48,652 nt of DNA from Fidelibacterota bacterium (GTDB taxonomy: Bacteria > Fidelibacterota > Marinisomatia > Marinisomatales > UBA1611), in the NCBI GenBank assembly GCA_028101095.1, contig JAOHKG010000006.1, forward strand, positions 1-48,652. Reading direction: 5' to 3'. The notes beneath the pieces were generated by a model that was not told the DNA's origin, did not search any database, and saw nothing but the letters and a program-made list of their open reading frames with translations. This document shows, one piece after another, positions 8,052-17,750 of this stretch (its first letter is position 1; each line of letters starts with the position of its first letter). A program made the translations under genes and the position numbers.

Positions 8052-9746
8052 ATGAAATGGATTTTCCCCCCGCTTCAGTCTGAAAAGATAAAAGAGATCC
8101 AAGATAAATTGGATCTCCCTAAACAAGTAGTTAATATTTTACTACAAAGAAAAATAGATAAGCCGAGGCTTATTAAGGAATTTCTTTCACTGGACTTGTC
8201 CATGCTGCATAACCCCTTTTTGATGAAAGGTATGAATGCCGCAGTAGAAAGAATTATTAAGAATATAAAAAAGAAAACACCAATCTTTATTCTAGGTGAC
8301 TATGATGTTGATGGGACATCTGCGGCCTCTTTACTATATTTGGCAATTAAAAAGTTAGGCGGAATGGTAATGCCTTTCATCCCTAATCGAGAAATTGATG
8401 GACATGGTATTTCTAAAAGAGCTATTAAAAAAGCAATAGATGGTGGCGCAGATTTATTCATTACATGTGACTGCGGGATTAATGAATCCACTATTATAAA
8501 AGAAGCAAATAATTTTGGCCTAGATTTTATAATAACGGATCATCATATACCCGGAGAAAATGTACCGGAGGCCGTTGCAATATTAAACCCTAAGCAGAAA
8601 GAATGTGAGTATCCTTTTAAAGAATTAAGCGGTAGCGGTGTTGCTTTTAAGTTGGTCTCTGCCTTGGATTTGGAATTAAACAAATCAAACCATTTAATAG
8701 GAGAAATAATAGATATTGCGGCATTAGGAACCGCATCTGATTTGGTTCCTTTAACAGGTGAAAATAGATTAATAGTTCATCACGGTTTTAAAAAAATAAA
8801 GTCAAATAGTTGTGCAGGTATTAAAACTCTTATTCAAGCAACAAATATTAAAAATATAGATGAAATAAATGTATCAAATTTTAATTTTAAAATTGCACCC
8901 TTAATTAATGCTGCAGGTAGAATGAATGATGCAAACATAATTGTAGACCTATTAACAACAAAGAATATTAGAAGAGCATCTGATATTGGAGATAGGTTGA
9001 TTAAGGAAAATAAAAAGCGTCAAGTTCTCCAAGGGATAGCGCTTAAAGAAGCTTTCTTAAGAGCTTCTTTAATGGATAAAGAAACAAAATTAATTTTATT
9101 GGAGAATGATGATTGGCACCCCGGAGTTATTGGAATTATTGCTGCAAAAATAAAAAATAAATTTAAACGGCCTTCCATAATTATTACATTTGATCAAGAC
9201 GGAAATGGTAATGGTTCCGCTCGCAGTATGGAAGGGTTTAACATTTATGAAATTCTATCTCTTTTTAAAGGTTATTTTGATAGTTTTGGAGGTCATCCAT
9301 TTGCGGTGGGGTTTACACTACAAAAAGAGAATTTTGAATTATTTAAAAAAGATCTTTTAGATCACGTGATTAAAACCAAATTTGAAATAATTGAAAAAAA
9401 ATTAATTTTAGATGGTAAGCTCTATTTAAACGATATAAATCATCAATTCATTAATGCAATAAATTATTTAGCTCCATATGGGGCTGGAAATTTGAAGCCA
9501 AGATTTGCTTTAGAAAAACTGAACATAATAGGGAATCCTAAAATAATTGGAAATGGATCTCATTTAAGGTTTCAAGTAAAACAAAATCAAAAATTGATTG
9601 ATGTTGTTGCTTTTGGACTTGCTGAATCATACAAATATTTAATCTTAGGAAAATTAATAGATATTGCAGGTTTTCCGGAGATTAATATTTGGAAAGGGAA
9701 GAAGAGATTTCAGTTTAATGCTCAAGCTATTCGGCTATCTATATAA
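8052..9746 (+). CDS. recJ: Single-stranded-DNA-specific 5'-3' exonuclease RecJ
   Basis: RecJ degrades single-stranded DNA 5' to 3' in recombination and mismatch or base-excision repair, using two metal ions. The 564 residues match the family length. DHH-phosphoesterase motifs are present: LGDYDVDGTSAA (about 80-91), TCDCGI (about 139), TDHHIPG (about 160, the eponymous DHH) and INAAGRMNDA (about 292). The DHHA1 part has HPGVIGIIAAKI and SFGGHPFAVGF, and a C-terminal OB-like segment follows. The ATG is nine bases after the end of the RNase P RNA, with no Shine-Dalgarno, so the transcript very likely initiates at or above rnpB. Confidence 0.95.
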   Translation: MKWIFPPLQSEKIKEIQDKLDLPKQVVNILLQRKIDKPRLIKEFLSLDLSMLHNPFLMKGMNAAVERIIKNIKKKTPIFILGDYDVDGTSAASLLYLAIKKLGGMVMPFIPNREIDGHGISKRAIKKAIDGGADLFITCDCGINESTIIKEANNFGLDFIITDHHIPGENVPEAVAILNPKQKECEYPFKELSGSGVAFKLVSALDLELNKSNHLIGEIIDIAALGTASDLVPLTGENRLIVHHGFKKIKSNSCAGIKTLIQATNIKNIDEINVSNFNFKIAPLINAAGRMNDANIIVDLLTTKNIRRASDIGDRLIKENKKRQVLQGIALKEAFLRASLMDKETKLILLENDDWHPGVIGIIAAKIKNKFKRPSIIITFDQDGNGNGSARSMEGFNIYEILSLFKGYFDSFGGHPFAVGFTLQKENFELFKKDLLDHVIKTKFEIIEKKLILDGKLYLNDINHQFINAINYLAPYGAGNLKPRFALEKLNIIGNPKIIGNGSHLRFQVKQNQKLIDVVAFGLAESYKYLILGKLIDIAGFPEINIWKGKKRFQFNAQAIRLSI

Positions 9747-9807
9747 TGTTCTATAATTTGTAAGTTTGCCCCTATATTAATTGTAAATAAAAAGATATAA
9801 AATAAAT

Positions 9808-10962
9808 ATGAATAAATTATTTTTCAATCAGGATCACTACATGATCCAAGATATGTGTAGAGACTTTGCTCAAAATGAAATTGCTCCAGTTGCAAGAGAA
9901 CTTGATAAAACAAGTACTTTTCCAAAAGAACTAGTCAAAAAAATGGGTGAATTGGGTATTATGGGAATTAATGTTCCTGAAAAATATGGTGGAGCAGGTC
10001 TTGATATGGTTTCATTTGCAACCGCAATAATTGAGCTTGCTCGAGCAGATGCATCTGTTGCGATAACGATGGCAGCGCACACATCATTAGGAACGTTGCC
10101 CGTACTATTATTTGGTAATGAGCGACAGCGTGAAAAATATCTTCCAGGCCTTGCATCAGGGAAAACATTAGGAGCTTTTGGATTGACGGAGCCCCAAGCT
10201 GGGAGCGATGCTGGAGCGACAAAAACAAAAGCAGAACTAAAAGGGAACGAATATATTGTTAACGGCGGAAAAATTTTTATCACAAATGCAGGAGAAGCCG
10301 AAGTCCTTTCATTCACTTCTCAAGTGTATGAACACGGCGAAAAAATAGGTATTGCCGCTTTCATTATACCAACAAATACTCCAGGGCTAGAAATCGGAGA
10401 GAAAGAAAAAAAAATGGGTTGGAAGGCGAGTGATACGCGTCAACTTTTTTTTAAAGATATGAGAATTCCTAAAGACTCAATGCTGGGATCTCCAGCAGAC
10501 GGTTTTAAAACATTTATGAAAACTTTAACTTCCGGAAGAGTTTCTATTGGAGCTTTATCCGTAGGAACCGCTCAAGGAGCATATGAAAAAGCATTAGCTT
10601 ATTCTGTTGAGCGAGAGGCTTTTGGTCGGAAAATTAATAAGTTTCAATCAATAGGGTTCACTTTAGCTGATATGGCAACAAAAATTGAAGCATCAAAATT
10701 ATTGGTTTATAATGCTGCTTGGATGAAAGATAATAACTTAGATATAACAAAAGAAGCAGCCATGGCAAAATTGTTTGCAAGCGAAACAGCGATGGCGGTT
10801 ACAAGTGATGCAATCCAAGTTCATGGTGGATATGGTTATGTAAGAGATTATGATGTAGAGCGATATTTTAGAGATGCAAAAATTCTTGAGATTGGTGAAG
10901 GAACAAGCGAAATACAGCGACTCATCATTTCAAGAGAGATATTAAAAGAAATACATGTATAA
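9808..10962 (+). CDS. Acyl-CoA dehydrogenase (short-chain/butyryl-type)
   Basis: This FAD enzyme catalyses alpha,beta-dehydrogenation of acyl-CoA thioesters in fatty-acid or branched-chain amino-acid breakdown. The 384 residues are the usual length for the short/medium-chain group. Visible signatures are FGLTEPQAGSDAGATKTKA (about 124-142), QVHGGYGYVRDYDVERYFRDAKI (about 338-360), and EIGEGTSEIQRL, in which the Glu before Gly-Thr (about residue 363) is the predicted catalytic base. Substrate chain length cannot be read from sequence alone. The gene stands alone in function here: no electron-transfer flavoprotein or thiolase gene is adjacent. Its TAA overlaps the next ATG (TAATG), giving translational coupling to the HD phosphodiesterase. 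Confidence 0.93.
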   Translation: MNKLFFNQDHYMIQDMCRDFAQNEIAPVARELDKTSTFPKELVKKMGELGIMGINVPEKYGGAGLDMVSFATAIIELARADASVAITMAAHTSLGTLPVLLFGNERQREKYLPGLASGKTLGAFGLTEPQAGSDAGATKTKAELKGNEYIVNGGKIFITNAGEAEVLSFTSQVYEHGEKIGIAAFIIPTNTPGLEIGEKEKKMGWKASDTRQLFFKDMRIPKDSMLGSPADGFKTFMKTLTSGRVSIGALSVGTAQGAYEKALAYSVEREAFGRKINKFQSIGFTLADMATKIEASKLLVYNAAWMKDNNLDITKEAAMAKLFASETAMAVTSDAIQVHGGYGYVRDYDVERYFRDAKILEIGEGTSEIQRLIISREILKEIHV

Positions 10963-13271
10963 TGCTTAAAAACAAAGTAAAAGACCTTTTGTCTAGATAT
11001 CTATACCTGGATAAATATTGGATCCAATATAGTATTATTTTTGGACTTGTCATCATTATTGCACTCTTATTTCCTAAAGGGAAATCTCTTAAATATTCTT
11101 ACCAATTAAATGATGTTACAAGAAGCCCAATAATTGCACCTTTTACTTACCCAATTTTGAAATCTCAAGATAAACTTAATCTTGACCTTGAAGAAACAAA
11201 AAAAGCAATTCCATATGTATTTAACAGAAATATTAAGATAGTAGAAAATCAAACTAAAGCGATTGAAGAATTCTTTTCATTTGTTGGGCTTCTTAGGTCT
11301 GCGAGTTCTCGATTAAATGAATCTAAAAGATTGGTTTATGAAAGACGTTATCATAAACAGTATGAAAAAGCACGATCTGAATTTGTTTCTGATAGTACAA
11401 AGTATGCAATCTTAAATTCAGATTTTAGACTTACATATCCCTTTGTTTCATTGAAAAATGATTGGAATTCATATATTCAAATAGACTCAGATTTGAAAAG
11501 TTCAAATGATATTAAAAGAAATAAAGAAGTTGTAACCCAAATATGCCGTAATCGCTGGGCAGAAGGGATTTATGATATTTCAATCCAAGACATTTTCAGT
11601 AGCGATGTTACCATTATACAAGGCGATGTACCTGATCTAGCATCTCCTAATGCTTTTAATGATCTAGAAGCGGCATGGATAAAAGCTAGAAAAGAACTAT
11701 TAGCAATATCCGAAGATGATGATATTTTTAAAGAGCTCGGTTATGATATTATAGTAGAGTTTATGTTACCAAATCTATTGTATGATTTACAAAAAACAGA
11801 GAGAAGGCAAATTGAAAGTCTTTCTAGAGTTCCTAGAAGTCATGGTGTTGTTCTTGAAAATGAGTTAATTGTCGATGCAAATATTCGTATCACGGATGAA
11901 GTATTATCAAAGCTAAATTCATTATCATCTGCGGTTGCATTACAGCAAGACAGATCTGGTTTTTATCGTTTATTTGCAAGTTTCGTAGGTAGAGTAATTC
12001 TTTTATCTGTGATTGTTTCATTATTCTTTGCTTTTTTGGTTGTTTATAGAGTATCTATTTTTCACGATTGGAAAATGGTGCTTTTAATTTCAGTGATATT
12101 TTTGTTACAGATAGGTTTAGCTAATATTGTTGTAATACAACTGGGGTGGTCTGAATTTTTGATCCCTGTTACCGTTGGTGCAATGTCGCTAACAATTTTA
12201 TTTGATTCTAGAATAGGATTTATTGCGACAACCTCTTTGGCTATAATGATGGGTTTAATGATGGGGCAGAATATTGATTTAGTTATTGTCTCATTATTTA
12301 CAGCAACAATTGCTGTCTATAATATTAGAGACTTAAGAAAAAGAAGTCAGTTATTTACTACAATGTTTGCCTTGATCGCAGCTAGTATTTTTGTAATTAT
12401 TGGTTTAGGTCTTTTTAAAGGCCATGATTGGGAAGTTATTATCAGAGATATTCAATTTCTTTCAATTAATAGTATTCTGGCTCCTATTTTGACGTATGGG
12501 TTAATAGGGATTTTTGAATTATTATTTGAAGTAACAACAAACCTTACTTTAATTGAATTATTGGATTATGATCACCCATTATTAAAAAAAGCTCAGCAAG
12601 AAACAAATGGTACATTTAACCACAGTATTGTTGTTGGGAACCTAGCTGAGGCATGCGCTAACTCGATTGGAGCGCATTCATTATTGTGTAGAGTTGGGGC
12701 TTATTATCATGATATTGGAAAAATGGAAAAGTCTGAATATTTTATAGAGAATCAATTTAGTGGTGAAAACAAACATGATAAAATCACTAATACAATGAGT
12801 GCTAAGATTATAAGAGCACATGTTAACTCAGGTCTTAAGCTAGCGAGTCAATATGGTCTACCAAAAATAGTTTCTGATTTTATACCTATGCATCATGGTA
12901 CCACGCGAGTTGAGTATTTTTATAGAATGGCTTTAAAAGATGCTGAACAAAATGGAACCAAGGTAGAAGAATCTTCTTTTAGGTATCCTGGGCCTAAACC
13001 AAATACAAAAGAAACTGGCATCCTTATGATTTGTGAAGCAGTTGAAGCGGCTGTAAGATCAATCAAAAAACCAGATATTTTCAAAATTGAATCAATGATA
13101 GATAAAATTATTAATCAAAGAATTGAAGATGGACAATTAGATGAATGCCCTTTAACCTTAAGTGAATTAAATAAAATTAAAGGGACAGTTGATGGAACAA
13201 GAGGTATGCTTCCCGTTTTGAGAGGGATCTATCATATTAGGGTAGAATATCCAGATGAACCTAAAAAGTAA
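10962..13271 (+). CDS. pgpH: 7TM-HD family cyclic-di-AMP phosphodiesterase (PgpH-like)
   Basis: Characterised members (PgpH of Listeria) hydrolyse cyclic di-AMP at the membrane. The layout matches: one TM helix (about 24-42), an extracytoplasmic 7TMR-HDED domain (about 45-330), a block of about seven TM helices (about 335-535), and a cytosolic HD domain at the C-terminus. HD-domain ligands are visible as FNHSIVVGNLA, YYHDIGKM (about 581-588) and IPMHHGTTRVEYFY. It is followed by ybeY after 11 bp, a gene order shared with many bacteria, and overlaps the stop of the acyl-CoA dehydrogenase gene. No diadenylate cyclase lies in the window, so the c-di-AMP assignment comes from family knowledge, not from context. 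Confidence 0.88.
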   Translation: MLKNKVKDLLSRYLYLDKYWIQYSIIFGLVIIIALLFPKGKSLKYSYQLNDVTRSPIIAPFTYPILKSQDKLNLDLEETKKAIPYVFNRNIKIVENQTKAIEEFFSFVGLLRSASSRLNESKRLVYERRYHKQYEKARSEFVSDSTKYAILNSDFRLTYPFVSLKNDWNSYIQIDSDLKSSNDIKRNKEVVTQICRNRWAEGIYDISIQDIFSSDVTIIQGDVPDLASPNAFNDLEAAWIKARKELLAISEDDDIFKELGYDIIVEFMLPNLLYDLQKTERRQIESLSRVPRSHGVVLENELIVDANIRITDEVLSKLNSLSSAVALQQDRSGFYRLFASFVGRVILLSVIVSLFFAFLVVYRVSIFHDWKMVLLISVIFLLQIGLANIVVIQLGWSEFLIPVTVGAMSLTILFDSRIGFIATTSLAIMMGLMMGQNIDLVIVSLFTATIAVYNIRDLRKRSQLFTTMFALIAASIFVIIGLGLFKGHDWEVIIRDIQFLSINSILAPILTYGLIGIFELLFEVTTNLTLIELLDYDHPLLKKAQQETNGTFNHSIVVGNLAEACANSIGAHSLLCRVGAYYHDIGKMEKSEYFIENQFSGENKHDKITNTMSAKIIRAHVNSGLKLASQYGLPKIVSDFIPMHHGTTRVEYFYRMALKDAEQNGTKVEESSFRYPGPKPNTKETGILMICEAVEAAVRSIKKPDIFKIESMIDKIINQRIEDGQLDECPLTLSELNKIKGTVDGTRGMLPVLRGIYHIRVEYPDEPKK

Positions 13272-13282
13272 GAAATAAAATA

Positions 13283-13726
13283 ATGCGACACGTTGAAGTT
13301 GACTGCGATCCTTCGTTATCATCCCCAAAGAAAGAGATTGTTAGAAAACTAGTATCAAAAGTTTTCCAAAATCATAACATAGAAAAATATGAGATTTCTA
13401 TAATTTTTTCTGGAGATAAGCTACTCACCAAACTAAAACAAGAGTTCTTTAAAAAAGATCAATTAACTGATGTAATTGCTTTTCGCCTTAATAATTATAA
13501 TGAATCAAACATAGATGGTGAAATTTATATAAGTCTTCCAAGAGCAGAAGTGAATTCAAAACATTATAAAGAGCCATATCCTAAAGAGGTTCTTCGTCTT
13601 ATTGCTCATGGCTGTCTTCATTTAATAGGTTTTAATGATAATACAAAAAAGAATAAAGAAAACATGACGGCTTTAGAAGATAAAAGTTTAGAAAACTTTG
13701 ATTATAAAAATATTTTTGGGGAATAA
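13283..13726 (+). CDS. ybeY: Endoribonuclease YbeY (16S rRNA 3'-end maturation and quality control)
   Basis: YbeY is a zinc-dependent RNase that helps mature 16S rRNA and monitor ribosomes. The protein has 147 residues, typical of the family. The metal site is HGCLHLIGFNDNTKKNKENM (about 108-127). The canonical pattern is HGxLHLxGYDH; here the first two His are present, but the third ligand position is Asp (FND). As I recall, Bacteroidota YbeY proteins often read 'GYKD' at this place, so the enzyme may still be active. The core 'LTDVIAFRLN' block replaces the usual TDVLSFP. The ATG lies 11 bp after pgpH, and the TAA directly abuts the mazG ATG. Confidence 0.93.
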   Translation: MRHVEVDCDPSLSSPKKEIVRKLVSKVFQNHNIEKYEISIIFSGDKLLTKLKQEFFKKDQLTDVIAFRLNNYNESNIDGEIYISLPRAEVNSKHYKEPYPKEVLRLIAHGCLHLIGFNDNTKKNKENMTALEDKSLENFDYKNIFGE

Positions 13727-14506
13727 ATGAATAAGGAAAATGCATCTAAAAATTTTTTTAAATTACTAGAAATAGTAGAGCATTTACGTGGTCCAGATGG
13801 TTGTGATTGGGATAAAAAACAAACAGCAGAGTCTTTACTTCCATATTTTCTAGAAGAGACCTATGAAGTGATAGAAAGTGTAGATAAAAAAAATTGGGAG
13901 AATTTTCAAGAAGAATTAGGCGACGTGCTGTTGCATGTAGTGCTCCAGTCTCAAATTGCATCTGAGGAAAATAAATTCACTATTGTAGATTCAATTAAAA
14001 CACTAAATAAGAAGCTAATTAAAAGACATCCTCATGTATTTTCGGATCAAGTCTCAAGAGGCATTTCTGATGTGAAAAGAACTTGGGAAGAGATCAAACA
14101 TGATGAAAAAAAAAGAGAGTCAAGGTTGGATGGTGTCCCAATCTCCTTACCGGGGCTTACTAGAGCGCAAAGGCTCCAGGAAAAAGCATCCTATGCAGGA
14201 TTTGATTGGGATCATATTGATGATGCTTGGGGGAAAATGTATGAAGAAATTGAAGAATTAAAAAAAGCTATAAAAAATAAAGATACAGAAAATATTCAAG
14301 AAGAAATCGGAGATGTCCTTTTTTCAGTTGTAAATATCTCCCGATTTTTGAGCTATCCTGCAGAAGACATGTTACGTAAAACAAATATTAAATTTGAAGA
14401 GAGGTTCAAAGTAATAGAAAAAGTTTTAGAGAAAAGGGGGAAAAGGCTTAAAGATGCCTCCTTAGCTGAAATGGAAGAAATTTGGGAAATGGCAAAAATC
14501 AAATAA
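13727..14506 (+). CDS. mazG: Nucleoside triphosphate pyrophosphohydrolase MazG
   Basis: MazG hydrolyses (d)NTPs to NMP and pyrophosphate, cleaning up aberrant nucleotides and affecting (p)ppGpp levels in E. coli. The length of 259 residues matches the two-domain form. Domain 1 has LRGPDGCDWDKKQTAESLLPYF and the EExxE/ExxD helix pair EETYEV...EELGDVLLHVVLQSQIA. The central linker has LPGLTRAQRLQEKASYAGFDW. Domain 2 repeats the pattern as EEIEELKKAI...EEIGDVLFSVVNISRFL. The ATG follows the ybeY stop with no gap, so coupling is likely. No clear terminator was seen in the 128 bp before the convergent operon. Confidence 0.95.
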   Translation: MNKENASKNFFKLLEIVEHLRGPDGCDWDKKQTAESLLPYFLEETYEVIESVDKKNWENFQEELGDVLLHVVLQSQIASEENKFTIVDSIKTLNKKLIKRHPHVFSDQVSRGISDVKRTWEEIKHDEKKRESRLDGVPISLPGLTRAQRLQEKASYAGFDWDHIDDAWGKMYEEIEELKKAIKNKDTENIQEEIGDVLFSVVNISRFLSYPAEDMLRKTNIKFEERFKVIEKVLEKRGKRLKDASLAEMEEIWEMAKIK

Positions 14507-14634
14507 CAATTTCAAACTCTTTTTTACAATAAAAATCGATTATTACGTCAATGTAAATAAATAAGAAATAGGACTAATAGTTCTAATTTAGAGGTTTAAT
14601 TAAAGAAATTACTTTTTTAGAGGTCAATATTTAT

Positions 14635-15891
14635 TTAAGTCTTTTTCTCTTTTTTTCTTGCTGCAGGAAATAAAATATTATTTAATATTAATCTATAGCC
14701 TGGTGAATTTCTATGTAATGATAAATCTGTGGTTGGATCTCCAACGAAATGTTGATAGTCTTCAGGGTCGTGACCGCCGTAATATGTAAACGTTCCATTG
14801 CCAAAATTCCCATGTAAATATTTAACTTGTTCGGATGCCGGGTCATTGCCTAAGATAACAATATGACTCTTTATTTTATCTTTTTTAAACCCTGTTGTTT
14901 GCCCCATGAATCCTCGAATGATGGAAACATGATTCTGTGTTAACATAGTTGGTATAGGGTCATACTTAGCAGAAAACTCAAACAATGTAAAATAATCAGC
15001 CTTTGCACCTCGAGTAATTGGATTATTACTTGGGGGATAATCAATATCTGAAAATTCATAAACCATAGGGTCTGAGATTAAACTAAAATTAGAAAATGCC
15101 AATGTTTGTGTAAAATCTAATTTTTTTTGAATATGAGGATCAATTTTAGTACCATCAAAAACTGAATGAACGCCATCAACATTTCCCATAGCTAAGGCAA
15201 TATCATAAGAATCTGTAGCAGAACACATTGCAAATAAAAAGCCGCCACTACCAACATAATTTTTTATCCTTCGTGCAATTCCCTTTTTTTGTTCATGGAC
15301 ACTAGAATACCCAAGTTTAGTTGCAACTTGTTCAAATTGGACTTTTTGTTCTTTATACCATTGTGAATTTCTATGACTTTTGTAAAATTTTCCAAACTGA
15401 CCAGTAAAGTCTTCGTGATGAAGGTGCAGCCAATCATATTTTTTAAGTTCACCAAGATGAACTTCTTCATCCCAAAGAGTTTCATATTCCACCTCAGCAT
15501 ATGTTAGTGCTAAGGTGACAGCGTCATCCCAAGGTTGTTTATTCGGGGGGGTATATATTGCAATATTTGGCTTTTTTTCTAATAATGTGATATCCATGTT
15601 ATTTTGATCAATCATAGAATAAATTTCGAGAAGTACCCTGGAATCAATAGAATTAAATGTAACACCTTTAATTTTACAATCAGTTTCAATAAATGAATAG
15701 GAATCAACTAAGAATGCCCCACCTTTATAATTAAGTAGCCACTCAACGTTGATGTTTTTATCTAAAATTTTATAGACAACACCGTAAGCTTTTAAATGAT
15801 TGTTTTGAGATTGATCCATTGGGATAATGATTTTTTGAGCAAAAATAAAACTTGTGAATATAAATAAAGCAGAGAATTTTGATAATCTCAT
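14635..15891 (-). CDS. Secreted protein with class I glutamine-amidotransferase-like fold ('asparagine synthetase B'-type annotation)
   Basis: The protein has 418 residues. MRLSKFSALFIFTSFIFA is a signal peptide, so it acts outside the cytoplasm. The middle shows a nucleophile-elbow-like stretch, GSGGFLFAMCSATDSYDIAL (Cys about 223), as in the GATase/ThuA superfamily, and a preceding KKYDWLHLHHEDFTGQFGKFY block. Relatives in Chlorobi and Marinimicrobia are often labelled asparagine synthetase B, but no N-terminal Cys glutaminase or PP-loop synthetase domain is visible, so that name looks wrong. It is the last gene of a four-gene operon and overlaps the TPR gene by 4 bp. The DUF4159 protein at the operon's start belongs to the same general fold family. 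Substrate is unknown. Confidence 0.65.
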   Translation of the reverse strand: MRLSKFSALFIFTSFIFAQKIIIPMDQSQNNHLKAYGVVYKILDKNINVEWLLNYKGGAFLVDSYSFIETDCKIKGVTFNSIDSRVLLEIYSMIDQNNMDITLLEKKPNIAIYTPPNKQPWDDAVTLALTYAEVEYETLWDEEVHLGELKKYDWLHLHHEDFTGQFGKFYKSHRNSQWYKEQKVQFEQVATKLGYSSVHEQKKGIARRIKNYVGSGGFLFAMCSATDSYDIALAMGNVDGVHSVFDGTKIDPHIQKKLDFTQTLAFSNFSLISDPMVYEFSDIDYPPSNNPITRGAKADYFTLFEFSAKYDPIPTMLTQNHVSIIRGFMGQTTGFKKDKIKSHIVILGNDPASEQVKYLHGNFGNGTFTYYGGHDPEDYQHFVGDPTTDLSLHRNSPGYRLILNNILFPAARKKEKKT

Positions 15892-17750
15892 ATGTTTTTC
15901 CCTTGGTTAATTTTTCTGACATGATATCTTACTGGTTCAAAATGTACTGACTGTGGAAAATCATTAATTATTTTCATGTATCTTTTCAGAGCCTCATCAA
16001 TATTTGAAAGTTTAAGTTCATATATATGAGCCGAAAGTATTATTCCTCGATCTTCAAACTCTGTGTTTTTAAGATTTGATGCAAAGCGTAGTGATTCTTC
16101 AAAGTTGTTTATTTTATAATTCAACAAACTTATTCTAAGAATCGCCAGAGGAGCAATCTTTGATTGTGGGTAGTTATTAATTAAATAAGTTAATTCATTT
16201 ATGGCATCACCTGTTTTTTTCTGTCGTATCAAAAACTCAGATTTCAAAAAATGTTGGGTCGAAGATTTATTATTTTCATCGTCTAAATTATATTTATTAA
16301 GAATTGTTTTTAGTTCTATTAAATCATTAAACAATAAACTTTTGGGTCCAATATCGGCTAAGATAGGATCAATTAAACTTAATACATCATTGGGGTTTTT
16401 AGTGAAAAGGTCAGTCAAAATAACTCGCTCCTGTATTTCACTAGAAAGAGTTTTATTCTCAGAATTTAAAAGGATTTTTTTAGCCTCTTTAGGGTTTCCT
16501 TTAGCTATATAAGTATCTGCTATTCGAAGCTTGATCGAGCTAGTTAGAGATTTTTTATTACTGGATTTTAGTGCCATTTTGTAGAGTTGAAGAGCCTTAT
16601 CAAAGTCATGTAATATTCTAAATTGAACTTCACCTAGCCTATAATAAACCTCTGTCAGAAGAGCCGGATTTTTTATAGAAGTTGTTAAAGAATCATATAT
16701 TGAGAGACTCGCTTTTAGGTTTTCTATTGAAATAGAATTATTTGAAGCGAAAGGGTCTTCAAAAAAGATATTATTATCATAAAAAAAAGAAATTAAAAAT
16801 TTATCATTAAATGGTAGTATTTGGTCTTCAAATGTTTTCGCGAGTCCGAGTAAAGCTTTTTCGGCTATTTTGGAATTAATATTTTTATTTAAAATAAAAT
16901 TATATGCATATGCCGCATGCTGAAATTGCTTCTCTCTATTTAAACTATTCGCAAATTTTAGCCAACTTTCCAAATCTCTATCTTCTGAAGAAGTCCAAGC
17001 TTCTTTAGTCTGAATTGCAAGAAGATACTCTTGCTGTTTAAAATAAAAATCACATAGTATGTTTAATATTCTCCTTGGTTTTTTTTCAGAGAAAAAAATT
17101 AATTTAGACTTAATAATATTAACGGCCTCTTTCTCATCACTCATTTGAAGTATTCGTCTTTCGATTAAGTTTGATCTTTTTTCTTCGTTTAATAGATATA
17201 GCATGAACTGATTCATTGCTGATTCATAATCTTTTTTCAGCTGATAATAAAGTCCGGCTTCATAAGCTAAAAAAGAATCTCCAAATTTGTTTCTTCCTCT
17301 ACTTAAGATAGATATAAAATCGTTTTCGCTACCATATTTCGTCAAGAGAGTAGTGAGTTGGCGATAATATGATTTATTATTAAATCTTTGTAAGCCAATA
17401 ATCTGTATTTTTTCAGACTCTTCTTTTTGTCCATTCAAAAAATAAAACTCAACAAGATCTAAATTTATTGAAATATTATCAGGGTTTTTAGTGGCGTGCT
17501 CTTTTAAAAACTGTATTCCTTCACTATATAATTGATTGCTTTTAAACAAATTTTTCAAACTATTGAGTGTTTGATAGTGATCAGGTCTTCTTTCTAATAT
17601 TCCTTTATATACTGAAATAGCTGCATCTATTTCCCCCTGTCTCTCAAGCATGCTTGCAGTCCTAAGAGTTCCATTAAAAGAAGACTGACTTTGAGATGAT
17701 AAAAGAGCACCAAATGCAAAATAATATAAAAATAAAACTTTAATTTTCAT
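15888..17750 (-). CDS. Secreted tetratricopeptide-repeat protein
   Basis: The protein has 620 residues with signal sequence MKIKVLFLYYFAFGALLSSQ. Almost the entire remainder is helical TPR-like repeats, e.g. GEIDAAISVYKGILERRPDHYQTLNSL near residue 40, ALLTEVYYRLGEVQFRILHDFDKALQLYKMAL near 380, and a final IDEALKRYMKIINDFPQSVHFEPV. Such proteins are scaffolds in periplasmic or outer-membrane complexes. It overlaps the DUF4175 gene by 11 bp and the downstream amidotransferase-fold gene by 4 bp, so all are probably made together. No enzymatic motif was found. Confidence 0.8.
   Translation of the reverse strand: MKIKVLFLYYFAFGALLSSQSQSSFNGTLRTASMLERQGEIDAAISVYKGILERRPDHYQTLNSLKNLFKSNQLYSEGIQFLKEHATKNPDNISINLDLVEFYFLNGQKEESEKIQIIGLQRFNNKSYYRQLTTLLTKYGSENDFISILSRGRNKFGDSFLAYEAGLYYQLKKDYESAMNQFMLYLLNEEKRSNLIERRILQMSDEKEAVNIIKSKLIFFSEKKPRRILNILCDFYFKQQEYLLAIQTKEAWTSSEDRDLESWLKFANSLNREKQFQHAAYAYNFILNKNINSKIAEKALLGLAKTFEDQILPFNDKFLISFFYDNNIFFEDPFASNNSISIENLKASLSIYDSLTTSIKNPALLTEVYYRLGEVQFRILHDFDKALQLYKMALKSSNKKSLTSSIKLRIADTYIAKGNPKEAKKILLNSENKTLSSEIQERVILTDLFTKNPNDVLSLIDPILADIGPKSLLFNDLIELKTILNKYNLDDENNKSSTQHFLKSEFLIRQKKTGDAINELTYLINNYPQSKIAPLAILRISLLNYKINNFEESLRFASNLKNTEFEDRGIILSAHIYELKLSNIDEALKRYMKIINDFPQSVHFEPVRYHVRKINQGKNI

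Noticed and set aside
9870-10316. Minus-strand ORF of 148 codons opposite acyl-CoA dehydrogenase
   Set aside because: It is an antisense shadow: its composition (Ser/Pro/Ala-rich) follows from the codon bias of the sense gene, and it has no family-like motifs.
14635-15891. Asparagine synthetase B as the product name
   Set aside because: There is a signal peptide, no N-terminal Cys2 glutaminase and no PP-loop (SGGxDS) synthetase motif; only a GATase-like nucleophile stretch.
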